From: Myxosarcina sp. GA_180221_E-2-1-MAG-40_15
GTDB taxonomy: Bacteria > Cyanobacteriota > Cyanobacteriia > Cyanobacteriales > Xenococcaceae
Direction of reading: 5' to 3'
NCBI GenBank assembly: GCA_020692205.1
Contig: JAIMKV010000027.1
Coordinates: 1-52,555, forward strand
Length of the DNA: 52,555 nt
Part shown: positions 16,767 to 25,963 of the stretch, piece after piece
Position numbering within the stretch: the first letter of the stretch is position 1
Layout of the letters: each line of letters opens with the position of its first letter
Position numbers and translations under genes: made by a program
The notes under the pieces: model-generated
Told to the model about the DNA's origin: nothing
Databases searched by the model: none
What the model saw: the letters and a program-made list of their open reading frames with translations, nothing else

Positions 16767-17387
16767 ATGAAAAGTAGTCATCATAAAATAGCTTATACTA
16801 CGTATATTTTAATTGCCTTAAATTTACTAATCTATGCTTTAGAAATCAAATTAGGAGGCAGCCAAAGTGCTTTTGCCCTAGAACGGTTAGGCGCATTAAT
16901 TCCTGAGAAAGTTTTAGCAGGAGAATGGTGGCGGTTAATCGGGGCTAATTTTCTACATTATGGTTCATTTCATTTGGCAACTAATATGTTGTCGCTTTTT
17001 TTTGTGGGGCGTTTAATTGAATTTAGTTTGGGGGCAAAATATTATCTGACTATCTATTTATTTAGTGGTATTGGCTCAATGCTTACTTTTACGCTGTTAG
17101 CTTTTAGGCTAGGTTTAGACAATGCTTTTTTAGTAGGCGCGTCAGCAGCAATTATGGGTCTTATTGGCGCAATTTTAGCCATTTCGCTCCAGATTTGGCT
17201 AAAAAAAAGATATTCAACTACTGCAAAACGCCGATTGCAACAAATTATTCTCATTGTTATTATTCAATTTATTTTTGATAACTTAATTCCTCAAGTTAGT
17301 TTTCATGCTCATCTGTTTGGCTTTATCATTGGTTTTTTAATTAGTAGTATTCTGGTATATATCAAATTTAATTTAGAAGAGGCTTAA
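16767..17387 (+). CDS. Rhomboid-family intramembrane serine protease
   Basis: A 206-aa six-helix membrane protein. The catalytic serine lies in VGASAAIMG (S126) and the partner histidine in FHAHLFGFIIG (H182, with the H-x2-G-x3-G spacing). The L1-loop WWR motif (AGEWWRLIGANFLH) and an HLATNM stretch, also diagnostic of rhomboids, are present. It should cleave transmembrane substrates within the lipid bilayer; the substrates are unknown. A basic loop (LKKRYSTTAKRR) separates helices 4 and 5. It is monocistronic on the plus strand. Confidence 0.92.
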   Translation: MKSSHHKIAYTTYILIALNLLIYALEIKLGGSQSAFALERLGALIPEKVLAGEWWRLIGANFLHYGSFHLATNMLSLFFVGRLIEFSLGAKYYLTIYLFSGIGSMLTFTLLAFRLGLDNAFLVGASAAIMGLIGAILAISLQIWLKKRYSTTAKRRLQQIILIVIIQFIFDNLIPQVSFHAHLFGFIIGFLISSILVYIKFNLEEA

Positions 17388-17404
17388 AATCGCTTTAAAT
17401 AAGA

Positions 17405-17462
17405 GCTTTTAGCTTCTTGGCGCAGTCCTAAAGGATACCGCTTCGCGTCCGCTGCGTCGCTT
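17405..17462. repeat. Short dispersed repeat between convergent genes
   Basis: Contains GTCCTAAAGGAT and GCTTCGCGTC, the same words found at 13291-13352. It lies immediately after the rhomboid gene and abuts the end of the antiporter gene. Confidence 0.5.
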
Positions 17463-19061
17463 TTAGCTGAAAGTAACAGGAATATTAGTCTGATCTAGAA
17501 TTTGTTGAGAGAGGAGGCTGAGAGAGCCGCCGTCGCTCCAAGGCTTAGAATTGTTTTTAGCCAAAGTAATAGCTGTGACTTTGTATTTTTCAGCAATGCG
17601 CCCTATTTCCTCAGCTGTTTTTTCCGTAGCGATTACCAGTTGATAAGGGACATCTGCCAATAATTTAGCCGTAAGTAAGTTTAGTTTAACTGTATCAGTC
17701 TGGTTAGAGTTATCGGTAAGATGAAGAATAACTGCCGATCCGTTGGTTCTGCGGCTAAGATCGGCGACTTGGGTTAAGACTTTGATCGCACTGGCTAAGC
17801 TTTCAACCACACCTAAGATAATTGTCGGGGTAACTAGATTAGTTTTAGTTGGATCTACCTCGTCTTTAGTAAGTAGTTTGGGGGCAAAAGTTGGTATTGC
17901 CCAAGCGCCTAAAGGAGCAGTAATTAGGATCGATAAAGCGGCGATCGCTAAAATAATTTCTCCTCCTGGCAGATTTAAACTCAGCGGAATTGCCCCAATA
18001 GCAGCCTGTACCGTAGCTTTAGCTGAATTTCCAGGCAAGAGAAATAACTTCTCCCGCCAAGTCCAGTTACTACCTAATGTAGCTAGATACCAGCCGATTG
18101 TACGACCAAAAATCAAGCCAAGGATGAGCAAGATAATTCCTGGCAACAATACATTTGATAAAACCTGTAGCTGAATTGTTGCTCCCATTAAGACAAAGAG
18201 AAAAATCTCTGCCACAATCCACAGATGATTAAATTCCTGACGTAAGCGACGTGCCAGGGAAGGACTAAGTTCAATCAGAAAAAATCCCATCGCCATTACG
18301 GCTAAGTATCCAGAGAAGTAAGGGAAACCAGAAGCAAGTACTACTAAAAGCAATGCTATGGTGGCAGCAATCAGAGTATCTTGAACGCTATTTTGCGTCC
18401 ACTTTTGCTTGATGGTGCAAAAAACAATTAATTTTGCTGCTAGATAACCAAATATTACCCCGAGAATAATTTGGGCGGCTATCTGAACGGGTAACAACCA
18501 CAGGGCATTACTGGTAATATTTCCTTGAGCTAAAAAATTTAACAGCAAGCTAAACAACAACAAGATTAAAACATCAGACAAAGCACTCCCCGTCAAAATG
18601 GCATCGGCGATCCCTTTAGATACTCCCCAACCCAGGTTTTTAAGCTGCAACATTCCTGGGACAATTACCGCAGGAGATTCTGCACCAATGACGCAGCCTA
18701 ATAACAAACCTGTTGCCCAGTCAAACTCAAATAGCCAAATTGAAATTAGAGAAATGGCGATCGCTTCGGTCAAAGCAGGTAGAAAACCCAAACGCAAAGC
18801 AACACTACCCTGTTGAGCTAACTTATCGCGATCTAATCCTAACCCCGCGCGCATCAAAATTACCATTACGGCAATCATTCTCAGATCATCTGCCAGAGCT
18901 AAAACCTGCTGAGTAATTAGATTACTTATCTGCGATCCTAATAAGATGCCAACGAGCATCATCCCCAGTAAAGGAGGAGCTTTTAGTTTACGGGCAAATT
19001 GACCCCCCAGAAATCCTAGTAACAAAATCAAAACCAGACTAAACAATAAATTGTCAGGCAT
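17463..19061 (-). CDS. Cation:proton antiporter (CPA family) with C-terminal Usp-like domain
   Basis: A 532-aa protein with about 12 membrane helices, opening with a signature GFLGGQFARKLKAPPLLGMMLVG. It carries a conserved core motif CVIGAESPAVIVPG, where the acidic residue is expected to bind the cation. After residue ~410 a soluble tail resembles a universal-stress-protein fold (SAVILHLTDN, KYKVTAITLAKN). The likely role is Na+ or K+/H+ exchange at the plasma or thylakoid membrane. The start overlaps the stop of the upstream eamA gene by 8 bp, suggesting an operon, so the insertion in eamA could also affect expression of this gene. Confidence 0.88.
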   Translation of the reverse strand: MPDNLLFSLVLILLLGFLGGQFARKLKAPPLLGMMLVGILLGSQISNLITQQVLALADDLRMIAVMVILMRAGLGLDRDKLAQQGSVALRLGFLPALTEAIAISLISIWLFEFDWATGLLLGCVIGAESPAVIVPGMLQLKNLGWGVSKGIADAILTGSALSDVLILLLFSLLLNFLAQGNITSNALWLLPVQIAAQIILGVIFGYLAAKLIVFCTIKQKWTQNSVQDTLIAATIALLLVVLASGFPYFSGYLAVMAMGFFLIELSPSLARRLRQEFNHLWIVAEIFLFVLMGATIQLQVLSNVLLPGIILLILGLIFGRTIGWYLATLGSNWTWREKLFLLPGNSAKATVQAAIGAIPLSLNLPGGEIILAIAALSILITAPLGAWAIPTFAPKLLTKDEVDPTKTNLVTPTIILGVVESLASAIKVLTQVADLSRRTNGSAVILHLTDNSNQTDTVKLNLLTAKLLADVPYQLVIATEKTAEEIGRIAEKYKVTAITLAKNNSKPWSDGGSLSLLSQQILDQTNIPVTFS

Positions 19062-20133
19062 GTTGTCGATTAACTAACGTTACGCCTAATATTACCAAAC
19101 CTCCACCGCCTAAGGTGATCGCGCTAAGAGATTCTTTTAAAAAGATCGTGCCAAAAATAATGGCAAACATCGGGACTAAGTTAATGAAAATGGCTGCTTT
19201 GGCTGCGCCAATTGCTTGAATACCTTCGTAATACCAGTTAAAAGCGACTACTGTTGCTAATATTCCTAAATATGCCAAGCCTAATCCCGTCAATAAATTG
19301 ATTTTTGGGAAATGATTGTTTTGTTCCCAAATAGCAAAGGGCAATAACAATACACTGCCAATCCAAATAGCATAGGTAGTAGTGGCTAAAGCAGACATTT
19401 CTTGCATCGCTAATTTACCGACTAAAGAATAAATCACCCAGCTGGCAACACAACCTAGAATTGATAATTCACCCCTACCAATTCCTTGCGAAACTAAAGT
19501 GCTGATATTTCCTTCGGTAAGGATTAATATTGCACCAAGTAAGGAAATTGCAACACCAACTAATTTAAGATAGGTTAGCTTTTCCTGAAAAAAAATTCTC
19601 GAAGCAATAGTAATACAGACTGGATTTAGAGCAATAATTAGTCCCGCACGACTAGCAGAGATATCTTTTAAGCCGAGAAAGAAAAATAAATTATATGCCA
19701 AGATTCCACTCAAACCTAAACTAACAACTAATAAGGCTTGTCGATAACTAATTTTGGGTAATTTATCTTTTTTCAATGGTTCGGACAGTTTTATTAACGA
19801 ACTTGTAAGCCTTACAGGACAATAGTTATCAAAATTTGGCTTTTTTCTCAAGTTAGCTATAAAGCTAACTTTGATTAAATTAAGTTTGCTGATGATAAAT
19901 GCGAATTCTCTAGGCTTTCAGTCTTTGAAATTATTCAAATTTTGTCCGAACCATTGTTTTTTGTAGCTAATCAAAAACCAGAGAAAGATAGAGGCGATCG
20001 CGAAACGACCAAATCCAGCAGCAAACGGACTCATGCTTTGAGCAATTATCCTGCCAATTACAAAAGTTCCACCCCAAATTGCCATTGTCAGAATCAACTT
20101 AAAATAAATAATTCTTGATTTCTGCATTGGCAT
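19054..20133 (-). pseudogene. EamA/DMT-family transporter gene interrupted by a MITE-like element
   Basis: Two halves of one 10-helix drug/metabolite transporter are separated by 183 bp. The first 59 codons (20133-19957, helices 1-2) end at LWFLISYKK. The rest (19773-19054) continues KKDKLPKISYRQAL and runs to NRQHA. Removing the insert and one copy of the six-T duplication joins them in frame as SYKKDKLPKIS, giving 296 aa, the family's normal length. As it stands the first part hits a stop at 19918. A shorter 265-aa frame starting inside the element (ATG at 19851) would lack helices 1-2. The gene overlaps the antiporter start downstream. Confidence 0.9.
19774..19956. mobile_element. MITE-like insertion, 183 bp, with 14-bp perfect TIRs
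   Basis: CAATGGTTCGGACA (19774-19787) is repeated exactly inverted as TGTCCGAACCATTG (19943-19956). Both ends are flanked by TTTTTT (19768-19773 and 19957-19962), a direct target-site duplication; because the target is a homopolymer, the true length could be shorter. The inside has no transposase frame. It has a central palindrome AGTTAGCT-ATAA-AGCTAACT (19851-19870). Excision restores the eamA frame. The mobilising transposase family is not recognised from the TIR. Confidence 0.85.
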
Positions 20134-20209
20134 AGACTTAATTTAGGAGTAAATCATTGGTTTTTAAATCAAACTTGGTTATATATATTTTTATTATTCG
20201 TAATCTCAA

Positions 20210-20641
20210 GTGAATTATCGTAATCCTGCACCAACTGTAGATATTATTATCGAATTGATCGATCGCCCAGGACGACCAATTGTTTTAATCGAGAGAAAAA
20301 ACGAACCTTTCGGTTGGGCAATTCCAGGCGGATTTGTTGATTATGGAGAGTCGATTGAAACCGCAGCGATCCGCGAAGCCGAAGAAGAAGTAAGCCTGAA
20401 AGTAGAACTTATCGAGCAGTTTTATGTTTATTCAGATCCGCAGCGAGATCCACGTCAACATACTCTGGCGATCGCTTTTATCGCCGTTGCTAAAGGTAAG
20501 CCTGTTGCTGCTGATGATGCTGAAAATCTGGGGATATTTAATCAATGGGATCTGCCCTCGAATCTCTGTTTCGATCATCACCGCATTATGAATGATTATT
20601 GGAACTATCGTAACTACGGTTTTAAGCCAAAAATCAAATAA
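20210..20641 (+). CDS. Nudix hydrolase
   Basis: A 143-aa Nudix-fold pyrophosphohydrolase. The Nudix box reads [23 protein letters not shown], with the glutamates that bind Mg2+ intact. The usual Gly two places after the EE pair is Ser here. It has the ADP-ribose/NADH-pyrophosphatase-like form ([10 protein letters not shown]), but the substrate cannot be set from sequence. The start codon is GTG. It is divergent from the eamA gene and followed by a hairpin and T-run. Confidence 0.88.
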   Translation: MNYRNPAPTVDIIIELIDRPGRPIVLIERKNEPFGWAIPGGFVDYGESIETAAIREAEEEVSLKVELIEQFYVYSDPQRDPRQHTLAIAFIAVAKGKPVAADDAENLGIFNQWDLPSNLCFDHHRIMNDYWNYRNYGFKPKIK

Positions 20642-20742
20642 TTCTTGAGATGAATGCTCAAAAAATTACTGTAAACAACAGACAACCCCAAAAGCTAGAT
20701 AGCGATCGCCTTAGATTGTCAACTGATCAACTAATCCAACCG

Positions 20743-20772
20743 CAACCCAGCTTTCAGGGTTGTTTACTTTTT
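20743..20772 (+). terminator. Terminator after the Nudix gene
   Basis: CAACCC (20743-20748) and GGGTTG (20757-20762) pair around an 8-nt loop, followed by TTTACTTTTTTT. It lies between the Nudix gene and the convergent heme oxygenase gene. Confidence 0.6.
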
Positions 20773-20806
20773 TTGATTATTTTTCCAGCTAAATTAGCTT
20801 TAATGA

Positions 20807-21523
20807 TTACTCAGCAGTAGCTAGTTCTGTGCTGCCACGGGTACGGCGGCGAGTTAAAGTATTAAATAACATCACGCCGATCGCTTTAATTAAGTTACCT
20901 TCGAGTTCTTGGAACAACTCCATGTTCATGCCAAAAGCAGCGTTGGCTTCATCAACTATTCTCTCCGCAGTAGCCTGATCAACAGGTAATTCGTCCATTG
21001 CTTGACGGTACTTATTTTTAAAGGCTTTCTCGTCTGGGATATCATCAAACTCATAAAAGGCTGTTCCTTCGCCCTGACTAAGATTCATCGCTCTTTGAGA
21101 AATCTTTTTCAATATTTGTCCCCCAGACAAATCTCCTAGATAACGAGTGTAACTATGAGCTACCAATAGTTCTGGCTCATTCTGAGCAATGGCTCGGATG
21201 CGTGCTACGTAAGCTTTTCCTGCTTTGGTGTTTTTGGCTTCTTCGCGCCAGTTAGCACCATAGTAAAAATGCAAATCTTGTTCTAAACTCTGTTTGCGGT
21301 TGAGTTCAGGGAAATAGATTTTAGACAGTACAGGATGGTCTTTTAACCTTTCCATTTCCTCTTCCATTGCCGAATAGACATAGTAAAGGCTAGTTACTAA
21401 CTTGCGATAAGATTTTTTTTCGACTACTCCTTTAAGAAAACATTTAACGAAACCAACGTTTTCTGCCATTGTGTGAGACTTCTTCGTCCCTTCTCGCAAC
21501 ATTGTGGCTAAATTAACGCTCAT
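20807..21523 (-). CDS. ho1: Heme oxygenase (biliverdin-producing)
   Basis: A 238-aa heme oxygenase that opens heme to biliverdin IXalpha, iron and CO using reduced ferredoxin; it is the first committed step to phycocyanobilin and phytochrome chromophores. The proximal heme ligand is H17 (TKKSHTMAEN). The distal helix motif YLGDLSGGQ is intact. Length and N-terminus match the main cyanobacterial HO1. AGGAAG lies 6 nt before the ATG. It is transcribed divergently from rpaA. A second, low-oxygen isozyme is not present in this window. Confidence 0.96.
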   Translation of the reverse strand: MSVNLATMLREGTKKSHTMAENVGFVKCFLKGVVEKKSYRKLVTSLYYVYSAMEEEMERLKDHPVLSKIYFPELNRKQSLEQDLHFYYGANWREEAKNTKAGKAYVARIRAIAQNEPELLVAHSYTRYLGDLSGGQILKKISQRAMNLSQGEGTAFYEFDDIPDEKAFKNKYRQAMDELPVDQATAERIVDEANAAFGMNMELFQELEGNLIKAIGVMLFNTLTRRRTRGSTELATAE

Positions 21524-22008
21524 ACCAAACTTCCTATTTTTTATGATTAACTTGCTGTTCTATATTCTGTAACAAAAGATCTAAAAATCTATCTAGTCTG
21601 TTAGCGTAAACTGAATTAATGAGTATTGTCATTAAGAATTCTTACATCCAAGATAATCTTAAAAAGCCGCAGCGTCACCCATAAATCGCTCATTCGGTCA
21701 AGATATAGGTAAAGAAAAATAAACTTTAATCCTTTAGAAATATTAGATAAATTGTTTGTGTTACAGATGAGCAGAAAGTAGAAAATAAATAGCACTTATC
21801 AACTGTTTGTTTAACAATTGAAAAACTTAGATTGTGTTTACAATAAAAATTAACGAATATTTAACATAAAATCGGTAACTTAAACAGGATGAGCATTTTT
21901 GCTTATAATCATGAAAGGATTTGTAATATTTCCTGATTTTTTGTATCAAATCACCAAGAACAGACGATCGCGCTACTTACCAAAAAGAAATATCGACCAT
22001 ATTATAAG
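21524..22008. promoter_or_regulatory. Divergent promoter region ho1 / rpaA
   Basis: 485 bp with no open frame. A good -10 element, TATAAT (within GCTTATAATCATG, about 21903-21908), faces rpaA about 100 nt upstream of its ATG. ho1 promoter elements were not resolved. No RNA gene was seen. Confidence 0.45.
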
Positions 22009-22749
22009 ATGCCAAGAATACTAGTAATTGATGACGATCCCGCAATCTCCGAATTAGTCTCTATCAACCTGGAGATGGCTGGCTATGATGTCAATCAGGC
22101 CGAAGACGGGATCAAAGGTCAGGCTCTGGCGGTACAGCTACAGCCTGATTTGGTTATGCTCGATCTAATGTTACCTAAAGTTGACGGCTTTACAGTTTGC
22201 CAAAGATTACGTCGGGACGAGCGTACTTCTGATATTCCTGTTCTGATGTTAACTGCTTTAGGACAAACCCAAGATAAAGTTGAAGGCTTTAATGCTGGGG
22301 CAGATGATTATTTAACTAAACCTTTTGAGGTAGAAGAAATGCTGGCTAGGGTGAGAGCTTTGTTGCGTCGAACAGACCGTATTCCCCAAGCTGCTAGACA
22401 CTCAGAAATTCTAAATTTTGGACCTTTAACCTTGATTCCTGAACGCTTTGAGGCTATCTGGTTTGAAAAAACAGTTAAGCTAACCCATTTAGAGTTTGAA
22501 TTACTTCACTGTCTATTGCAGCGTCATGGACAGACTGTGGCTCCCCCAGAAATTCTCAAAGAAGTTTGGGGTTACGATCCTGATGATGATATAGAAACTA
22601 TTCGGGTTCACATTCGCCATTTACGAACCAAATTAGAACCCGATCCGCGTCATCCCAACTATATTAAAACTGTTTACGGCGCAGGATATTGTTTAGAGCT
22701 ACCTAGTACCGAGCAGATGCTAGTTCAGGAAGATAAAGCAACGGCATAG
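22009..22749 (+). CDS. rpaA: Response regulator RpaA (circadian output, OmpR class)
   Basis: A 246-aa OmpR/PhoB-type regulator. The receiver domain (about 2-118) has the acidic pocket DDD at 8-10, phospho-acceptor D52 (VMLDLMLPK) and K in LTKPFEVEE. The winged-helix DNA-binding domain (about 135-232) has the motif [22 protein letters not shown]. The N-terminus [27 protein letters not shown] (residues 1-27) matches RpaA, not RpaB. RpaA is phosphorylated by SasA, dephosphorylated by CikA, drives circadian gene expression and affects phycobilisome coupling. The cognate kinases are not in this window. Confidence 0.93.
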   Translation: MPRILVIDDDPAISELVSINLEMAGYDVNQAEDGIKGQALAVQLQPDLVMLDLMLPKVDGFTVCQRLRRDERTSDIPVLMLTALGQTQDKVEGFNAGADDYLTKPFEVEEMLARVRALLRRTDRIPQAARHSEILNFGPLTLIPERFEAIWFEKTVKLTHLEFELLHCLLQRHGQTVAPPEILKEVWGYDPDDDIETIRVHIRHLRTKLEPDPRHPNYIKTVYGAGYCLELPSTEQMLVQEDKATA

Positions 22750-22843
22750 AAAGATAGAAGAGTCGGTTATATATGTATTAATTTAATTATCAATTACTGA
22801 ATTGATCGTCAACCCCGATAGCAGCAATATATCGACTCCTCGT

Positions 22844-24106
22844 CTACCTATTGGCTTTTAAAGCTAAATTGGCAGCTAGCAAAGCACTACCATAAGCTGC
22901 CTCAGGATTCACTGCTGTAGAGACTGGTACTTTTAAGTAACGCTGGCGAATTTTGCCCCACACTGCATTCTTCGCTCCACCACCTGCTGTGTATATACGA
23001 GTTAATTGGTCAGCACCCAAGTCTTGCAGTTTTTGATAGCCTAATCCTTCGATACGGGACATACTTTCTAATAAGCCATGTAAAAACTTGGCTGGATCAT
23101 CAGGACGAGGTGCTAACTGAGGTGGCAAATTGGGATTGTTAAGCGGAAAGCGATCGCCTGGCGCTAATAAAGGATAATAATTTAGCGGGCTTACTGTTAC
23201 AGGATTAATTTGCTGAGAAAGTCGTACTAGTTGTTCATCAGTAAAAAAGTGCTTGAGAACTGCCCCACCCGTATTAGATGCACCACCAGTTAACCAGAAC
23301 TGTCCTAACCTGTGACTATAAATACCAAATTCCGAGGCGGTAACTTTAGTCCGACTAAGTAATTTTAAAACTAAAGTTGAGCCGAGGGAAGTAACAGCTT
23401 CTCCTGGCTGACTAGCACCACTGGCCAAAAAAGCGGCAATACTATCGGTAGTTCCTATACGTACCATACAGTCATGGGGCAAATTCAGGCGATCGCAATT
23501 TTTTGGAGTTACTGTTCCCACCAGTGTCCCAGGAGCAAGCACTTGGGGATATAAAGAACTAAACGGCAATTTCAACCAATCTGGATAGCACAGGCGTTCT
23601 ACATCGTAGCCCAGCTTGAGCGCATTATGATAATCACTAATACCTAACTTGCCGTGTAATAAGTAAGCCAACCAGTCAGCCTGATGCAGCAAGTACCTAG
23701 CTCGTTCAAAGTAAGGTTGTTTCTGCCACCAAAATAACTTTGCCAAACTAGAAGTCGCGCTAATGACGACATGATTATCTGGGGCAAGAATTTTAATTTG
23801 TTCTAATACCTCTTTCCCTCTAGAGTCATGGTATAAAATCGGCTCGGTAATTGGGTTTCCCGCAGCGTCGCATAACAATATAGTAGAGGAAGTCCCGTTA
23901 ATAGCGATCGCTTTTAAACTGGTTCTAATCGCAACTGGTATCTGGGTAATTAAGCTAAACAAAGTATCTTGCCAAGTTTGAGCTAGTTTAGCTGAGGCAA
24001 TATTAGTCAAGCCAGATTGTCTAGTATCAATAATCTGTTTAGTGCGATCAATCACTATGGCTCTCGCCCCAGAAGTCCCAAAGTCGATGCCCAGATAATA
24101 GTACAT
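22844..24106 (-). CDS. FGGY-family carbohydrate kinase, probable D-ribulose kinase
   Basis: A 420-aa sugar kinase with the two FGGY domains. The ATP phosphate-1 motif is at the N-terminus (GIDFGTSGAR), a substrate region contains INGTSST and YHDSR, the catalytic Asp is probably in RIGTTDSIAAF, and the adenosine motif is YTAGGGAKNAVW. The short length (about 420 instead of about 490-500 for xylulokinase) matches the cyanobacterial/plant type described as D-ribulose kinase. It would phosphorylate free ribulose to ribulose-5-phosphate; this specificity is inferred. It is convergent with rpaA. Confidence 0.82.
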   Translation of the reverse strand: MYYYLGIDFGTSGARAIVIDRTKQIIDTRQSGLTNIASAKLAQTWQDTLFSLITQIPVAIRTSLKAIAINGTSSTILLCDAAGNPITEPILYHDSRGKEVLEQIKILAPDNHVVISATSSLAKLFWWQKQPYFERARYLLHQADWLAYLLHGKLGISDYHNALKLGYDVERLCYPDWLKLPFSSLYPQVLAPGTLVGTVTPKNCDRLNLPHDCMVRIGTTDSIAAFLASGASQPGEAVTSLGSTLVLKLLSRTKVTASEFGIYSHRLGQFWLTGGASNTGGAVLKHFFTDEQLVRLSQQINPVTVSPLNYYPLLAPGDRFPLNNPNLPPQLAPRPDDPAKFLHGLLESMSRIEGLGYQKLQDLGADQLTRIYTAGGGAKNAVWGKIRQRYLKVPVSTAVNPEAAYGSALLAANLALKANR

Positions 24107-24202
24107 AAATTAATAACGCCAGAGAGATTAAATGCGGTGAAAAATTAAAAAGACAAAGCAAGTTGTTAGTTACCAAATCAAAGAAAATATATTAATTAAA
24201 TT

Positions 24203-24857
24203 ATGGATGGAAATAACTGAAAAATTTGGAAAAAAGTTTTGCTAAGAAATAAGGAACTTTTACCCGATTATTCTGGAATATATATAGTCGCAGACCAAAC
24301 AGACTTTATTTTATGCATTGGAAAAAGTAAAAACATTAAATTCCGATGTAATGGTCATCATCGACATAAGCAACTCATTGGAAGGGATACAAAAAATAGG
24401 AGATTTTATATCTACTTCAATCACTTTTCTTTAGATCAAATTGACGAAAAAGAAAGGTATTATATTGATCTTCTCAACCCTTCTCTTAACAGCACGAAAA
24501 TCACCAAATTCATACCTAAAACTCCAACATCAGAAGGAGTATTGACCAAATTATTACGCACAATCAATAAAAAAACGTCTTTATTTCCAGATGTTAGGTC
24601 TTTGATATTAGGATTGGAAAATAATTGATTGGGCTAGTGCTAATCAGAATAAGCTTTCAAAGATTAATTTTTTTGGCGTAGAAACATATTGCCTGAATAA
24701 TCCCCACATACTAGCAGCATTGAAGCTGGAGCATTGCAACAATATTAAAAACGGCAGAAAAAAGCTTTGCGATTCAGACTTTATTAAGAGCATTTTACCG
24801 TTAATTAAAACTGCTACACAATCGAATTTTAAGATTACACAAGAACGAATTATCTAA
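24203..24857 (+). pseudogene. Broken GIY-YIG-type nuclease gene
   Basis: An ATG at 24203 opens MDGNN, meets TGA (24218-24220), and the frame continues KIWKKVLLRNKELL into a GIY-YIG-like domain: SGIYIVADQ, then CIGKSKNIKFR in place of the usual YIG...R, and a later EKERYYIDLLNPSLN with the family glutamate. That frame stops at 24628. The shifted frame from 24612 continues 81 codons (DWKIIDWASANQNK, ETYCLNNPHILAALK, ending ITQERII). The whole therefore looks like one gene carrying a nonsense mutation and a frameshift. The intact 129-aa middle part could still start at the TTG at 24239. Confidence 0.6.
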
Positions 24858-24958
24858 AAAATAATAATAAGCATTGATTAAATCAGTATTTTCGATCTGC
24901 TATTTTTTTCAGTCACGAAGTCTTAGAAAAGTTGCCGAATTAGTCGCATTGCCAAACC

Positions 24959-25963
24959 TCAGAAAAGGCATTTTTTAATTAAAGTTTGCCACTCACTAGA
25001 AGCAGTTAGGGCAGCAACGTCAAACTGTTGACCATATTCAGCAGAATAGTCTTTAAAAGCTTCAATCCAGCTTAGAACTAGCTCAGTTGGGTATTTGTGA
25101 CTATAAGACTGAGATTGATCCAAATAATCACTCATTTCGGTTAAATATCCTGTTTGATGAAGTCGCCAAGAACTCCAGACTAAACTTTGATAACGGGATG
25201 GTTCCTCTAAGCTTTTCACTTCTGGAGATAAGTTCGGTTGAGTGAAAAACTTAGCAGTGATTTGGTTTAATTCTTGAGTTTGCAACAAAGTATTTTTAGA
25301 AGCATTAGCATCATGCTGGCGGTATTTAACCGTTGTTTGTTTTGCCCAAGCAGCAGGGCAATCCATCATGGCTAAACGCATCACTAAATCTACATCTGGT
25401 GTCTGTTCTAAGTTAGTATCAAAACCCTTCAAACGTTCTAACCACGATCTGCGAAATAGCATTGCCCCCAAAAATACAGGCTTCCAGATGACTAAATTTT
25501 TACGATCTAGGTTGGGGATGTGTTGCCAAGGCTGCACCGCAGCCTTTACCTCCCCTAGTTGATCCATAATTTGCCACCCGCTGTTTACCATCCCCAAATC
25601 CGAATTTTGCTTCAGTAAGGCGACCTGAGCCGATAGCTTATGAGGCAGAAAAACATCATCCTGGTCCAAAAAAGCGATATATTCGCCTCTAGATGCTGCC
25701 AATCCAAGATTACGGCTTGCTGCTACCCCTTGATTAGTTTGACTTAGATATTGAACAGTTTTGCCGTATTGCTCGACAACATGACGAGTATTGTCTGTTG
25801 AACCATCATCGACCACGATAATTTCATAGTCATTATAGGTTTGTACCAGGACACTGTTGATCGCTTCGGCTAAATAGCGATCGCCATTATAAGCAGGAAT
25901 AATTACACTGACTTTAACCACAGCTCGCTCAACAATAAATAACCAGTAAGAATTATTAATCAT
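24959..25963 (-). CDS. Family 2 glycosyltransferase (GT-A fold)
   Basis: A 334-aa glycosyltransferase. The GT2 core begins at about residue 18 (SVIIPAYNGDRYLAEAINS) and includes VVDDGSTDNT, a GVAASRNLGLA stretch and the acidic metal-binding motif FLDQDDVF. The C-terminal 120 residues are helical. It has no membrane helix and probably transfers a sugar in envelope or exopolysaccharide assembly; acceptor and donor are unknown. Its ATG overlaps the end of the upstream GT4 gene by 8 bp. A GTG codon about 15 codons downstream is another possible start. Confidence 0.88.
   Translation of the reverse strand: MINNSYWLFIVERAVVKVSVIIPAYNGDRYLAEAINSVLVQTYNDYEIIVVDDGSTDNTRHVVEQYGKTVQYLSQTNQGVAASRNLGLAASRGEYIAFLDQDDVFLPHKLSAQVALLKQNSDLGMVNSGWQIMDQLGEVKAAVQPWQHIPNLDRKNLVIWKPVFLGAMLFRRSWLERLKGFDTNLEQTPDVDLVMRLAMMDCPAAWAKQTTVKYRQHDANASKNTLLQTQELNQITAKFFTQPNLSPEVKSLEEPSRYQSLVWSSWRLHQTGYLTEMSDYLDQSQSYSHKYPTELVLSWIEAFKDYSAEYGQQFDVAALTASSEWQTLIKKCLF

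Noticed and set aside
19054-20133. Two separate EamA genes
   Set aside because: The halves are complementary parts of one 10-helix transporter and join in frame once the inserted element is removed.
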